From an uncultured Bacteroides sp. (GTDB lineage: Bacteria > Bacteroidota > Bacteroidia > Bacteroidales > Bacteroidaceae): DNA of 47,954 nucleotides. Position numbers and translations under genes: made by a program. This document shows, piece after piece, positions 1 through 8,162 of the stretch (its first letter is position 1; each line of letters opens with the position of its first letter). The notes under the pieces were generated by a model. The model was not told the origin of the DNA, searched no databases, and saw nothing but the letters and a program-made list of their open reading frames with translations. The stretch lies in assembly GCA_900755095.1 (NCBI GenBank), contig CAAEFE010000107.1:1-47954 (forward strand), in the 5' to 3' direction.

Positions 1-44
1 CGACCATCAATCGGAGATATGGCCGTTAATACATCAAGTTCCAT
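1..44 (-). CDS. purB: PurB, adenylosuccinate lyase (5' end only)
   Basis: Only the first 14 codons and two bases of the next are present. The gene reads leftwards out of the window from an ATG at 44-42. The peptide is MELDVLTAISPIDG, which matches the conserved N-terminus of PurB (E. coli begins MELSSLTAVSPVDGRYG). PurB acts twice in purine synthesis: it releases fumarate from SAICAR and from adenylosuccinate. A good promoter lies just upstream, which supports this start. Nothing can be said about the rest of the gene. The call rests on a short but characteristic stretch. Confidence 0.82.
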   Translation of the reverse strand, partial: MELDVLTAISPIDG

Positions 45-71
45 ACGTTTTCTTAGATAATTATCAGACTG

Positions 72-106
72 CAAAATTAACTCTTTTTCCTGAGTTATAA
101 GGCAAA
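72..106 (-). promoter_or_regulatory. Predicted promoter of purB
   Basis: On the minus strand the -7 box TAATTTTG (72-79) fits the Bacteroides consensus TANNTTTG. A TTTG -33 box (103-106) lies 23 bp further upstream. Transcription would start near position 65, giving a leader of about 20 nt. Confidence 0.55.
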
Positions 107-140
107 AGGATAAAGAAAGTTTGTATAAAAGCGGTAAGAA

Positions 141-175
141 ATAAAAAAAGTCTCACGAATTTCTTCGTAAGACTT
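141..175 (-). terminator. Intrinsic terminator of the tRNA-Val pair
   Basis: Arms at 148-159 and 164-175 pair at 11 of 12 positions around a TTTC/GAAA loop. On the minus-strand RNA the hairpin is followed by a run of U (plus-strand A run 143-149). It sits 9 nt after the second tRNA, as expected for the end of this transcript. Confidence 0.8.
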
Positions 176-183
176 CTATTTCG

Positions 184-258
184 TGGGCGCTGAGGGATTC
201 GAACCCCCGACCCTCTGGGTGTAAACCAGATGCTCTGAACCAGCTGAGCTAAGCGCCC
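184..258 (-). tRNA. tRNA-Val (anticodon UAC), downstream copy
   Basis: The minus strand folds as a full cloverleaf of 75 nt without encoded CCA. The acceptor arm is GGGCGCT..AGCGCCC with discriminator A at 184. The T-loop contains GTTCGAATC. The anticodon loop TTTACAC gives anticodon TAC, valine. It is identical to the copy at 291-365 and 32 nt downstream of it in the same transcript. Confidence 0.95.
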
Positions 259-266
259 TTTTGTTG

Positions 267-377
267 ACGGAAGTGTTTCGGTATTCTTTGTGGGCGCTGA
301 GGGATTCGAACCCCCGACCCTCTGGGTGTAAACCAGATGCTCTGAACCAGCTGAGCTAAGCGCCCGTACACTTCCGT
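267..377 (-). other. 10-bp inverted repeat embracing the upstream tRNA-Val
   Basis: ACGGAAGTGT at 267-276 and its exact complement ACACTTCCGT at 368-377 flank the upstream tRNA (291-365). In the precursor RNA they could pair and close a helix around the folded tRNA. This is seen directly. A role in processing by RNase III-like or other endonucleases is inference. Confidence 0.6.
291..365 (-). tRNA. tRNA-Val (anticodon UAC), upstream copy
   Basis: Same 75-nt sequence and cloverleaf as the copy at 184-258: anticodon TAC, discriminator A at 291, no encoded CCA. It is the first gene of a two-tRNA transcript that starts from the consensus promoter at 391-421. Its precursor ends are bracketed by a 10-bp inverted repeat (267-276 and 368-377). 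Confidence 0.95.
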
Positions 378-390
378 TTCAAAAGCGATG

Positions 391-421
391 CAAAGGTACG
401 GCTTTTTTTGAAACCTCCAAA
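391..421 (-). promoter_or_regulatory. Promoter of the tRNA-Val pair
   Basis: This is a textbook Bacteroides primary-sigma promoter on the minus strand: TTTG (418-421), 19 bp, TACCTTTG (391-398). Both boxes match TTTG/TANNTTTG exactly. The start site would be near 384, about 18 nt before the first tRNA. Confidence 0.85.
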
Positions 422-580
422 CATTTTGCATATTATTTTTCAAGAAACTTTTTATCAAAAATAAAAACCAACTGATTATCAGCAAATAATGAAAAAAGTT
501 TTTTTCATGCAACTTTCCCTTCTCCAAGCCTGTCCACTAAACAGAACAAGATAAAGCCAACAATGTGGGAACACTCAAAT

Positions 581-600
581 CCGGGAAATAAGATTCCCGG
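581..600 (-). terminator. Hairpin directly after the acetyltransferase gene
   Basis: CCGGGAA (581-587) and TTCCCGG (594-600) form a 7-bp GC-rich stem with a 6-nt loop, abutting the stop codon at 601-603. The following minus-strand sequence is only weakly U-rich (ATTTGAG), so termination may be partial. Confidence 0.5.
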
Positions 601-1152
601 TCAAGCCTGCTTACGGATAAGGCGCGCCGGATTCCCGACTGCAACACTGTCGTCAGGAATATCTTTCGTCACGACGCTTCCCGCTCCTATCACACAACGG
701 TTGCCAATCGTCACACCGGGACAAATGACAGCACCGCCGCCAATCCAGCAATCCTCGCCGATCGTAACCGGATAAGCATACTCTTTCGAACCGCGACGCT
801 CCAGATAATTCATCGGATGATGCGGTGTATAAATCTGTACGCAAGGACCGACTAGCGTATGGGCACCGATTGTGATATACCCTCCGTCCAGAAAAGTACA
901 GTTGGCATTGACAAACACGTGTTCGCCCAACTTTATCCCGTCTCCGTGATCGCAATGGAAAGGAGGACAGATCACCGAAGTTTCAGGAATACCCGGCACC
1001 AGTTCTTCCAACAATTCTCTGTACCCGTCATCATACGTGCTCAACCCGCGCATGATCGCCAGCAACTTCTTGGCATGCTCAAAACGCACCTGCAACTCCG
1101 GCGCGGACATATCAGCCAACTGGCTGCTACGCATCTTCTCTACTTCTGTCAT
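601..1152 (-). CDS. Maltose/galactoside O-acetyltransferase family protein (left-handed beta-helix)
   Basis: A cytoplasmic enzyme of 183 aa that probably moves acetyl from acetyl-CoA to a sugar hydroxyl, like Maa and LacA. An N-terminal helical Maa-type cap (about 5-60) is followed by hexapeptide repeats (about 75-175), including IGEDCWIGGGAVICPGVTIG and IGAGSVVTKDIP. The family's catalytic histidine lies in the YTPHHP segment. It ends with the usual VGNPARLIR. Length and motifs are complete. The gene starts 5 nt after the yaaA stop, so the two are probably one transcript. The actual acceptor sugar cannot be read from the sequence. Confidence 0.88.
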   Translation of the reverse strand: MTEVEKMRSSQLADMSAPELQVRFEHAKKLLAIMRGLSTYDDGYRELLEELVPGIPETSVICPPFHCDHGDGIKLGEHVFVNANCTFLDGGYITIGAHTLVGPCVQIYTPHHPMNYLERRGSKEYAYPVTIGEDCWIGGGAVICPGVTIGNRCVIGAGSVVTKDIPDDSVAVGNPARLIRKQA

Positions 1153-1157
1153 ATTCC

Positions 1158-1931
1158 TTATTCTCCCATCCCATTAATAAATACCAATTTCCTTTCATCC
1201 GAAAGCGATTCGTCAAACTCGAACCCTTCCCACGAGAATCCTTTCAGTTCCTCCGGATTTCCGATCTTATTTTTCAATATGAAACGTGTCATCTCGCCAC
1301 GGGACATCTTGGTATACACCACTATCGTAGCCAGCTTTCCATTCTTCCAGACATGAAATTCGGGAGTGACCACACGGACTTCGCTCTCCACCCGCTTCCA
1401 GTCAAACAGGCTTTTCATCTCGTCACTGGCAAGATTACACAAGATTCCTCCTGCCGATCGGATGTCCTCTATGAACGTATCCGTCAGACGCGACCGCCAA
1501 TAAGAAAACAAAGTCTGATTCCCCAATTCCGGCAATACGACATCCCCCTCCAGCCGATAAGCACGAATCACGTCCAAAGGACGCAACAGACCGTAACAGA
1601 AAGAAGTCAGCCGCAAATGTTCCTGCGCATACCCGAAATCTTCTGCAGAGAAGTCCTTCGGATTCAGCCGTTTGAATACAATGCCGGTATACGCCAGCAA
1701 AGCAGGCAATTCCGGAGTGGCTTCCGCATGAAAAGCCTGATAACGTTTATAATTCTCCACAGCAATCTTTGCGTTTACACGCAGCAGACGTTCTAATTCG
1801 TCTACAGAAAACTGGGACATCTGCAACGCTATTTCCGCCGCTTCCTTCTGAAAACGGGGGATCGTAGTCAAAGGGACTTTCACCTTCGACACCGCACTCA
1901 TCGTCTTGGCACAAGATAGAAGTACTAACAT
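1158..1931 (-). CDS. yaaA: YaaA family peroxide-stress protein (DUF328/UPF0246)
   Basis: A protein of 257 aa, the normal length for YaaA. It starts MLVLLSCAKTM, matching the family signature ML.L.SPAKT with Cys in place of Pro. The central ALLAYTGIVFKRLNP and CYGLLRPLDVIRAYRLE segments, and the C-terminal VVYTKMSRGEMTRF and FINGMGE, are typical family blocks. E. coli YaaA lowers intracellular free iron and limits Fenton damage during peroxide stress. Its biochemical action is a helix-hairpin-helix type DNA-binding fold. The same role here is inferred from the family. It is first in an operon with the acetyltransferase. An isolated TATTTTTG at 1963-1970 could be the -7 box, but I see no matching -33 box. 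Confidence 0.88.
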   Translation of the reverse strand: MLVLLSCAKTMSAVSKVKVPLTTIPRFQKEAAEIALQMSQFSVDELERLLRVNAKIAVENYKRYQAFHAEATPELPALLAYTGIVFKRLNPKDFSAEDFGYAQEHLRLTSFCYGLLRPLDVIRAYRLEGDVVLPELGNQTLFSYWRSRLTDTFIEDIRSAGGILCNLASDEMKSLFDWKRVESEVRVVTPEFHVWKNGKLATIVVYTKMSRGEMTRFILKNKIGNPEELKGFSWEGFEFDESLSDERKLVFINGMGE

Positions 1932-2077
1932 TCTGAATCGGGTTTAATCATTTTGAAAAACACAAAAATAAAAAATAAATAGCTTCACTTGTTGACAGAT
2001 ATCCAAATTATGCCTACTTTCAGCCAATAATTAACTATAATCATTTATTAATTAACAAAAACACAAAAATCCCCCTT

Positions 2078-4063
2078 ATGAGAAACAAGTTTGTATCTTT
2101 GAAAGTTCTGGCCTTATTGGTCATCTTTTGTCTGACGGGTAGCTTAACCCGTGCCGCTGTCAACCCGAAACCGTTTGTTGTCCCCGAACTCAAACAATGG
2201 ACGGGAAAAGACGGTAACTTCACCCCGGGAAAAGACGCCCGAATCGTCTGCACTTCCCAAAATCCCGAATTACTGAGAATAGCCCGGATGTTTGCCGACG
2301 ATTATCAACAGATGTTCGGGCAGACATTAAGCGTAGCACAAGGCAAAGCCACGCCCGGCGATTTCGTCCTATCCTTGTCGGCAGACAAGAAGCTCGGTGA
2401 GGAAGGTTACGCCATCAAGATAACCGACCGTGTAGCCATCTCCGCTCCCACCCCGACCGGTCTTTACTGGAGCACACGCACACTCCTGCAACTGGCGGAA
2501 CAAAATCAGGAACGCTCACTCCCGCAAGGAACGATTCGTGATTATCCCGATTATCCGCTTCGCGGTTTCATGATAGACTGTGGCCGTAAGTTCATTCCGA
2601 TGGCTTATCTGCAGGACTTGGTGAAAATCATGGCTTACTACAAAATGAACACCCTGCAAGTCCATCTGAACGATAATGGATTCAAGCAATACTTCGAGCA
2701 CAACTGGGACAAGACTTACGCTGCCTTCCGGCTGGAATCGGAGACTTATCCGGGATTGACAGCCCGTGACGGCTCGTACTCCAAGAAAGAATTCATCGAT
2801 TTCCAGAAACAGGCGGCATCCAACTTCGTGGAAATCATTCCGGAAATTGACGTTCCCGCCCACTCACTGGCTCTCACCCATTACAAACCGGAAATCGGAA
2901 GCAAGGAGTACGGCATGGATCATCTCGACTTGTTCAAGCCGGAAACTTACGAATTCGTAGATGCTCTGTTCAAAGAATATCTGGAAGGCGACAATCCGGT
3001 ATTCGTAGGCAAGCGTGTACATATCGGTACAGACGAATACTCGAACGCGAAGAAAGACGTGGTAGAAAAATTCCGTGCTTTCACCGACCATTACATCCGT
3101 TTTGTGGAAGGTTTCGGCAAGCAAGCAGTCGTATGGGGCGCGCTCAGCCATGCCAAAGGCGATACGCCCGTCAAATCAGAAAATGTCGTCATGAATGCTT
3201 GGTACAACGGATACGCCGATCCGGCAACTATGATCAAAGACGGATATCAACTGATCAGTATTCCGGACGGACTGGTATATATCGTTCCGAAAGCCGGCTA
3301 CTATTATGATTACCTCAACGAACCATACTTATATAAGGAGTGGACACCCGCCCATATCGGCAAAGCTGTATTCGACGAAAAACATCCTTCCATTCTTGGC
3401 GGTATGTTTGCCATCTGGAACGACCATGTCGGCAACGGTATCTCGGTGAAAGACATCCATCACCGTATATTCTCGCCCCTGCAAACACTCTCTGTAAAGA
3501 TGTGGACAGGCGCTCAAACAGGCATTCCTTATGAAACATTCAATGAAAAACGTGCCCTCCTCAGCGAAGCGCCCGGAGTCAACCAACTGGCAAGAATCGG
3601 CAAAAAGCCGGAATTGGTATACGAACGTTCCACAGTCGCTCCCGGCAGCACTTCCGATTATCCGGAAATTGGCTATAATTACACTGTCAGTTTCGACATT
3701 ACCGGAGCAAAAGAAAGTGAAGGAACCGAATTGTTCCGTTCGCCTAACGCCGTATTCTATCTGTCAGACCCTATTCGGGGGATGATGGGATTTGCACGCG
3801 ACGGCTATCTGAATACCTTCCCCTACAAAGTGAATCCGGGAGAAAAAGCAACAATTCAGATAGAAGGAGACAATTGCAGTACAACGCTGAGAGTCAACGG
3901 TAAAGTGGTTGATGAAATGAATACGCAGAAACTTTACTTTAATGCGGGAAAAGATTCAATGAACTATGTACGTACACTAGTTTTCCCGCTGGAGAAAGCA
4001 GGAAACTTTAATAGTAAGGTACAGAATCTGAAAGTATACAATTATTGCGTAAGCAAACCATAA
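2078..4063 (+). CDS. GH20-type beta-N-acetylhexosaminidase, secreted
   Basis: A protein of 661 aa with a Sec signal peptide (MRNKFVSLKVLALLVIFCL, cleavage near residue 26). Residues about 30-150 look like the GH20b domain. The catalytic barrel (about 160-480) starts at RDYPDYPLRGFMIDCGRKF and contains EIDVPAHS. The catalytic pair is D319-E320 in HIGTDEY. In GH20 the Glu is the acid and the Asp orients the substrate N-acetyl group, so the enzyme should remove terminal GlcNAc or GalNAc in the periplasm. The usual motif is H.GGDE, so Thr for Gly is a variant. A C-terminal beta-sandwich resembling LamG (about 510-661) may bind glycan. The gene stands alone, convergent with carB. Substrate is unknown. 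Confidence 0.85.
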   Translation: MRNKFVSLKVLALLVIFCLTGSLTRAAVNPKPFVVPELKQWTGKDGNFTPGKDARIVCTSQNPELLRIARMFADDYQQMFGQTLSVAQGKATPGDFVLSLSADKKLGEEGYAIKITDRVAISAPTPTGLYWSTRTLLQLAEQNQERSLPQGTIRDYPDYPLRGFMIDCGRKFIPMAYLQDLVKIMAYYKMNTLQVHLNDNGFKQYFEHNWDKTYAAFRLESETYPGLTARDGSYSKKEFIDFQKQAASNFVEIIPEIDVPAHSLALTHYKPEIGSKEYGMDHLDLFKPETYEFVDALFKEYLEGDNPVFVGKRVHIGTDEYSNAKKDVVEKFRAFTDHYIRFVEGFGKQAVVWGALSHAKGDTPVKSENVVMNAWYNGYADPATMIKDGYQLISIPDGLVYIVPKAGYYYDYLNEPYLYKEWTPAHIGKAVFDEKHPSILGGMFAIWNDHVGNGISVKDIHHRIFSPLQTLSVKMWTGAQTGIPYETFNEKRALLSEAPGVNQLARIGKKPELVYERSTVAPGSTSDYPEIGYNYTVSFDITGAKESEGTELFRSPNAVFYLSDPIRGMMGFARDGYLNTFPYKVNPGEKATIQIEGDNCSTTLRVNGKVVDEMNTQKLYFNAGKDSMNYVRTLVFPLEKAGNFNSKVQNLKVYNYCVSKP

Positions 4064-4073
4064 GATTTAGATA

Positions 4074-4143
4074 CGGATTACACAGATTTCACATTTTTTT
4101 AGCGGTACAATCTACCAAAAACCGTATCAATCTGTGTAATCCG
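4074..4143. repeat. 15-bp perfect inverted repeat after the GH20 gene
   Basis: CGGATTACACAGATT (4074-4088) is repeated inverted as AATCTGTGTAATCCG (4129-4143), with a 40-nt loop. It begins 10 nt after the GH20 stop codon. It may end the GH20 transcript, although there is no U-run after the right arm. It could also be a degenerate mobile or dispersed repeat. Confidence 0.7.
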
Positions 4144-4340
4144 CTTCTGGAAGAAGCACAATCATTCATTTCATTTACGTACGGATTTGAGCAAAATGAT
4201 AGTAATAGTATCTTAAAATGGGGGTGCCCCCAATGGAGATACTACTGTTTCATTCATTTTTGAACCGTTACGAATCAATTCAAACCTGTATAACCAAAAG
4301 CTACACAAACGTTTCTTCCCTAAGCAATAAAACGCTTTTT

Positions 4341-4427
4341 TATTGTCACTTATCACTTTTCGAAGTTAACTAACTGATTATAAACATATCATCGGTGATA
4401 ATAAGCGGTGATAATACGGTGACAATA
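4341..4427. repeat. GGTGATAATA repeats and flanking inverted repeat
   Basis: Three consecutive short repeats (GGTGATAATA, GGTGATAATA, GGTGACAATA) lie at about 4393-4427. The last one, GTGACAATA (4419-4427), is the exact inverse of TATTGTCAC at 4341-4349. TTTTATTGTCACTT also occurs twice, near 4338 and 4442. I cannot assign a function. Confidence 0.5.
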
Positions 4428-4610
4428 GCTGCATCCATACATTTTATTGTCACTTCCCTCCCAATCTCACTGTTCATCTCACCTACTGCTATCTCCCCAT
4501 CAAGCCTACTTCATCCGAGTCCTGATCCTACGCAACAAATACCGTATACTACCGGTATCTTTCTCTTATAGTGCCTTTATTGTTCCATTAAGACACCGAT
4601 CTCTTTAGTT

Positions 4611-4698
4611 GTTCACGGCCGTGGCAAGCATTGTTCACAGTCGTGACAAGAGTTGATCACGGACATGAGCAGACCTGTTCACGGCCGTGAAGAGCTAA
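4611..4698. repeat. Four-unit tandem array with exact 22-bp period and palindromic core
   Basis: Units start at 4611, 4633, 4655 and 4677, exactly 22 bp apart. Units 1 and 4 share GTTCACGGCCGTG, whose core CACGGCCGTG is a perfect palindrome. Units 2 (GTTCACAGTCGTGAC) and 3 (GATCACGGACATGAG) are degenerate copies. In unit 4 the palindrome extends to TTCACGGCCGTGAA. The 22-bp period is two helical turns, so the cores face the same side of the DNA. Confidence 0.8.
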
Positions 4699-4835
4699 AG
4701 AGAACGGCACTCTATTCCTACTTTCCTTATAGGAAAAAGCAAGTATATAAGGAGCTGAAGAGAACATTAGCACTATCTTACGACTCATTACACCGCAGAC
4801 AACAAACAAAAAGAAGAGTCATATCTACAAAAGAA

Positions 4836-4871
4836 GAGACTCCCTCTTTGGTATGCCAAAGAGAGAGTCTC
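4836..4871 (-). terminator. carB: Terminator of carB
   Basis: Arms at 4836-4851 and 4856-4871 pair at 15 of 16 positions around a TATG/CATA loop. It lies 26 nt after the carB stop codon. On the minus-strand RNA the stem is followed by UUCUUUUG. No plus-strand gene ends nearby. Confidence 0.8.
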
Positions 4872-4897
4872 CTCAATATATATACAGCTAAAGCAGT

Positions 4898-7800
4898 TTA
4901 TTTATATTCCTGCCAGCTCTTAATCTGAATATCACTCAGTTTCAGTTCACAGAATGCTTCGATGAAAGCACTTGCCAGACGGGCATTGGTAATCAACGGA
5001 ATGTTATGGTCGATAGCACCACGACGGATACGGTAACCATTCGTCAACTCACGTTTGCTGTGGTTCTTCGGAATGTTGACGATCAAGTCGAACTTATGGT
5101 CAGCGATCATCTTCATCACGTTGTTTTCAGCACCCGGTTTTTCATCCGGCCAGTAAACCGGAGTCGTTTCTACACCGTGAGCGTTCAGGAATGCAGCCGT
5201 TCCGGCAGTAGCATAAATCTGATATCCCTTGGCAAACAACATACGGCTCGCATCCAGCAAATCTACTTTAGACTTCATAGCACCGGAAGAGAACATCACC
5301 GCCTTTTCCGGAATCTTGAATCCTGTAGCGATCATTGCGTTCAGCAATGCTTCAGAGAAATCGTCGCCGATACAACCTACTTCACCGGTAGAAGACATAT
5401 CCACGCCCAAAACAGGGTCAGCCTTGTGAAGACGGGAGAAAGAGAACTGAGAAGCTTTCACACCGATCCAATCGATGTCGAACGCAGTCTTGTCCGGCTG
5501 GCTGTACGGAGCATCCAGCATGATGCGGGTAGCTGTTTCGATAAAGTTGCGTTTCAGCACCTTAGATACGAACGGGAAGCTACGGGAAGCACGCAGGTTA
5601 CATTCAATTACCTTCACCTCGTTGTTGCGGGCAAGGAACTGGATGTTGAACGGACCGGAGATATTCAGTTCTTTAGCAATCTGACGGCTGATCTTCTTGA
5701 TGCGGCGGGCAGTTGCAAAGTAAATCTTCTGTGCTGGGAATACCAGTGTAGCGTCACCGGAGTGTACACCGGCAAATTCTACGTGCTCGGAAATAGCGTA
5801 TTCAACCACTTCACCGTTCTGAGCTACCGCGTCGAACTCAATTTCCTTTGTATTTTCGAGGAACTGAGAAACAACTACCGGATATTCTTTAGATACTTCG
5901 GCAGCCATCTTCAGGAAGTTTTCCAGTTCTTCGTCATCGTAGCAAACGTTCATAGCCGCACCCGAGAGTACGTAAGAAGGACGAACCAATACCGGATAAC
6001 CTACTTTTTCTACAAATCCCTTCACTTCTTCAAGGCTGGTCAGTTCCATCCAAGCCGGCTGGTCGATGCCAAGCTGGTCGAGCATTGCCGAGAACTTGTT
6101 ACGGTTTTCGGCACGGTCGATGGAAACCGGAGAAGTACCCAGTACAGGAACTGACTGGCGATACAACTTCATAGCCAGATTGTTCGGAATCTGTCCGCCT
6201 ACGGATACGATCACACCGCGCGGTTGTTCAAGGTCGATCACGTCAAGTACACGTTCGAAAGAGAGTTCGTCGAAGTACAGACGGTCGCACATATCGTAGT
6301 CAGTAGAAACCGTTTCGGGGTTGTAGTTGATCATGATAGACTTGTAACCCAGTTTGCGGGCAGTCTGAACTGCGTTCACCGAGCACCAGTCAAATTCAAC
6401 CGAGCTACCGATACGGTAAGCGCCCGAACCCAGTACGACTACTGATTTCTCATTCTTATAATAGTTTACATCGTAACCTTCTACCGCATAAGTCATATAC
6501 AGGTAGTTAGTCAGTTCCGGATGTTCGGAAGCAACAGTATTGATACGTTTTACTGCCGGAAGGATGCCCAGGGCTTTACGGTGAGCGCGTACTGCCAGAT
6601 TTTCCTTTTCCATGTTGCCGGTCGGGTTCAGTACGAAGCGGGCAATCTGGAAGTCAGAGAAACCAAGGATTTTAGCTTCGCGCATCACGTCAGCCGGAAT
6701 ATCTTCCACCTTATTATATGTAGACAGTTTTGCCTTGTAGTCAACAATGTTCTTCAGCTTGCCGAGGAACCAAGGATCGATCTTAGTCAGTTCGTGGATG
6801 CGGTCGATGGAATATCCCTCTTCCATAGCTTGTGCGATGGAGAAGATACGCAAGTCTGTCGGACGTGAAAGTTCTTTGTCGAGGTCGTCGAAGTGTACAT
6901 CATCATTACCGACAAAACCGTGCATGCCTTGTCCGATCATACGAAGACCTTTCTGGATGATTTCTTCGAAAGAGCGGCCGATAGACATGATTTCACCTAC
7001 CGACTTCATGCTTGAACCGATTTCGCGGGATACACCGGCGAATTTCGTCAAGTCCCAACGAGGGATTTTACAGATATAGTAGTCCAGTTGCGGAGCAAGA
7101 TATGCAGAGTTCGGAGTGCCCATTTCACCGATCTGGTCGAGTGAGTAACCCAATGCGATCTTGGCGGCAACGAATGCCAGCGGATAACCGGTAGCCTTGG
7201 ATGCCAGCGCGGAAGAACGGCTCAGACGAGCATTTACTTCGATCACACGGTAGTCGTCCGTATCTGAGTTGAACGCATACTGGATGTTACATTCACCTAC
7301 GATGCCGAGGTGACGGATACATTTCGTAGACAGTTCCTGCAACAGTTTCAGTTCTTTGTCGTCCAATGAGCAGGTCGGAGCTACTACGATAGATTCACCG
7401 GTGTGGATACCCAGCGGGTCGAAGTTTTCCATGCTGGCTACAGTGAAGCAGTGGTCGTTCGCGTCGCGGATCACTTCGAACTCGATTTCTTTCCAGCCTT
7501 TCAGAGATTCTTCTACCAGGATCTGTTTGGAGAAGGCGAAAGAGCTTTCGGCCAGTTTCAGGAATTCTTCTTCGTTAGCGCAGATACCGCTACCCAGACC
7601 TCCCAACGCGTAAGCCGAACGTACCATCACCGGATAACCGATCTTGCGGGCAGCAGCAATGGCATCCTCCATGCTTTCTACCGCCTGACTTACCGGAGTC
7701 TTCATATTGATTTCATCCAGTTTCTTCACGAACAGGTCACGGTCTTCCGTGTACATGATAGCTTCTACCGATGTACCGAGTACTTTCACTCCATATTTAT

Positions 7801-8119
7801 CAAGAATACCTTGTGTGTACAGTTCGGCGCCGCAGTTCAATGCAGTCTGTCCGCCAAATGCCAGCAGGATGCCGTCGGGACGTTCTTTCTTGATAATCTC
7901 TTCTACGAAATAAGTAGTTACGGGAAGGAAATACACTTTATCGGCAATTCCTTCAGAAGTCTGAATGGTTGCGATGTTCGGGTTTACCAATACTGAGCTG
8001 ATACCTTCTTCTTTCAAAGCTTTCAGTGCTTGTGAGCCTGAGTAGTCAAATTCTCCGGCTTGTCCGATTTTGAGTGCTCCAGAACCCAAAACGAGAACTT
8101 TCTTGATTTCCTTTTCCAT
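4898..8119 (-). CDS. carB: Carbamoyl-phosphate synthase large subunit
   Basis: CarB makes carbamoyl phosphate from bicarbonate, two ATP and ammonia supplied by the CarA glutaminase. It feeds pyrimidine and arginine synthesis. At 1073 aa it equals the E. coli length. It has two duplicated ATP-grasp halves (about 1-400 and 555-935), each opening with a GSG..(K/R)IG loop: VLVLGSGALKIGQAGEFDYSG and VVVLGSGAYRIGSSVEFDW. An allosteric MGS-like domain follows (about 940-1073), the site that binds UMP or IMP in relatives. No carA is in the window, so the partner is encoded elsewhere. The gene has a long leader with a terminator-like attenuator (8163-8203) and leader peptide (8194-8313), which suggests control by nucleotide supply. 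Confidence 0.97.
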   Translation of the reverse strand: MEKEIKKVLVLGSGALKIGQAGEFDYSGSQALKALKEEGISSVLVNPNIATIQTSEGIADKVYFLPVTTYFVEEIIKKERPDGILLAFGGQTALNCGAELYTQGILDKYGVKVLGTSVEAIMYTEDRDLFVKKLDEINMKTPVSQAVESMEDAIAAARKIGYPVMVRSAYALGGLGSGICANEEEFLKLAESSFAFSKQILVEESLKGWKEIEFEVIRDANDHCFTVASMENFDPLGIHTGESIVVAPTCSLDDKELKLLQELSTKCIRHLGIVGECNIQYAFNSDTDDYRVIEVNARLSRSSALASKATGYPLAFVAAKIALGYSLDQIGEMGTPNSAYLAPQLDYYICKIPRWDLTKFAGVSREIGSSMKSVGEIMSIGRSFEEIIQKGLRMIGQGMHGFVGNDDVHFDDLDKELSRPTDLRIFSIAQAMEEGYSIDRIHELTKIDPWFLGKLKNIVDYKAKLSTYNKVEDIPADVMREAKILGFSDFQIARFVLNPTGNMEKENLAVRAHRKALGILPAVKRINTVASEHPELTNYLYMTYAVEGYDVNYYKNEKSVVVLGSGAYRIGSSVEFDWCSVNAVQTARKLGYKSIMINYNPETVSTDYDMCDRLYFDELSFERVLDVIDLEQPRGVIVSVGGQIPNNLAMKLYRQSVPVLGTSPVSIDRAENRNKFSAMLDQLGIDQPAWMELTSLEEVKGFVEKVGYPVLVRPSYVLSGAAMNVCYDDEELENFLKMAAEVSKEYPVVVSQFLENTKEIEFDAVAQNGEVVEYAISEHVEFAGVHSGDATLVFPAQKIYFATARRIKKISRQIAKELNISGPFNIQFLARNNEVKVIECNLRASRSFPFVSKVLKRNFIETATRIMLDAPYSQPDKTAFDIDWIGVKASQFSFSRLHKADPVLGVDMSSTGEVGCIGDDFSEALLNAMIATGFKIPEKAVMFSSGAMKSKVDLLDASRMLFAKGYQIYATAGTAAFLNAHGVETTPVYWPDEKPGAENNVMKMIADHKFDLIVNIPKNHSKRELTNGYRIRRGAIDHNIPLITNARLASAFIEAFCELKLSDIQIKSWQEYK

Positions 8120-8162
8120 TTCTTTTGTTGTTATAGTAAGTTGTTATTTCTAAGTTTTGCCA

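Larger units (their letters stand above)
4064..4897. other. Gene-free 834-bp interval between convergent GH20 and carB genes
   Basis: I see no convincing coding sequence here. The interval holds a 15-bp inverted repeat (4074-4143), a short GC palindrome TGGGGGTGCCCCCA (4219-4232) in AT-rich surroundings, GGTGATAATA-type repeats (4393-4427), a four-unit 22-bp tandem array (4611-4698), the related phrases GAGCTAAAGAGAAC and GAGCTGAAGAGAAC shortly after it, and the carB terminator (4836-4871). A small RNA or decayed insertion cannot be excluded. Confidence 0.7.

Noticed and set aside
249..527. Open frame across the tRNA-Val genes
   Set aside because: It overlaps a tRNA and the tRNA promoter, and has no protein-like features.
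2094..2101. TATCTTTG, a perfect -7 box
   Set aside because: It lies inside the signal-peptide codons of the GH20 gene and has no TTTG at the right distance, so I treat it as chance.
4611..4698. CRISPR-like array
   Set aside because: Units are contiguous 22-mers with degenerate copies and no unique spacers, and no cas genes are present.
4653..4928. Open frame of 91 codons in the repeat-rich interval before carB
   Set aside because: It runs through the 22-bp repeats and the carB terminator into the carB 3' end, so it is unlikely to be coding.
5006..6154. Long open frame (382 codons) on the plus strand inside carB
   Set aside because: It lies antisense to a full-length, strongly conserved carB and has no recognisable protein features. 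Codon bias of carB explains the open frame.
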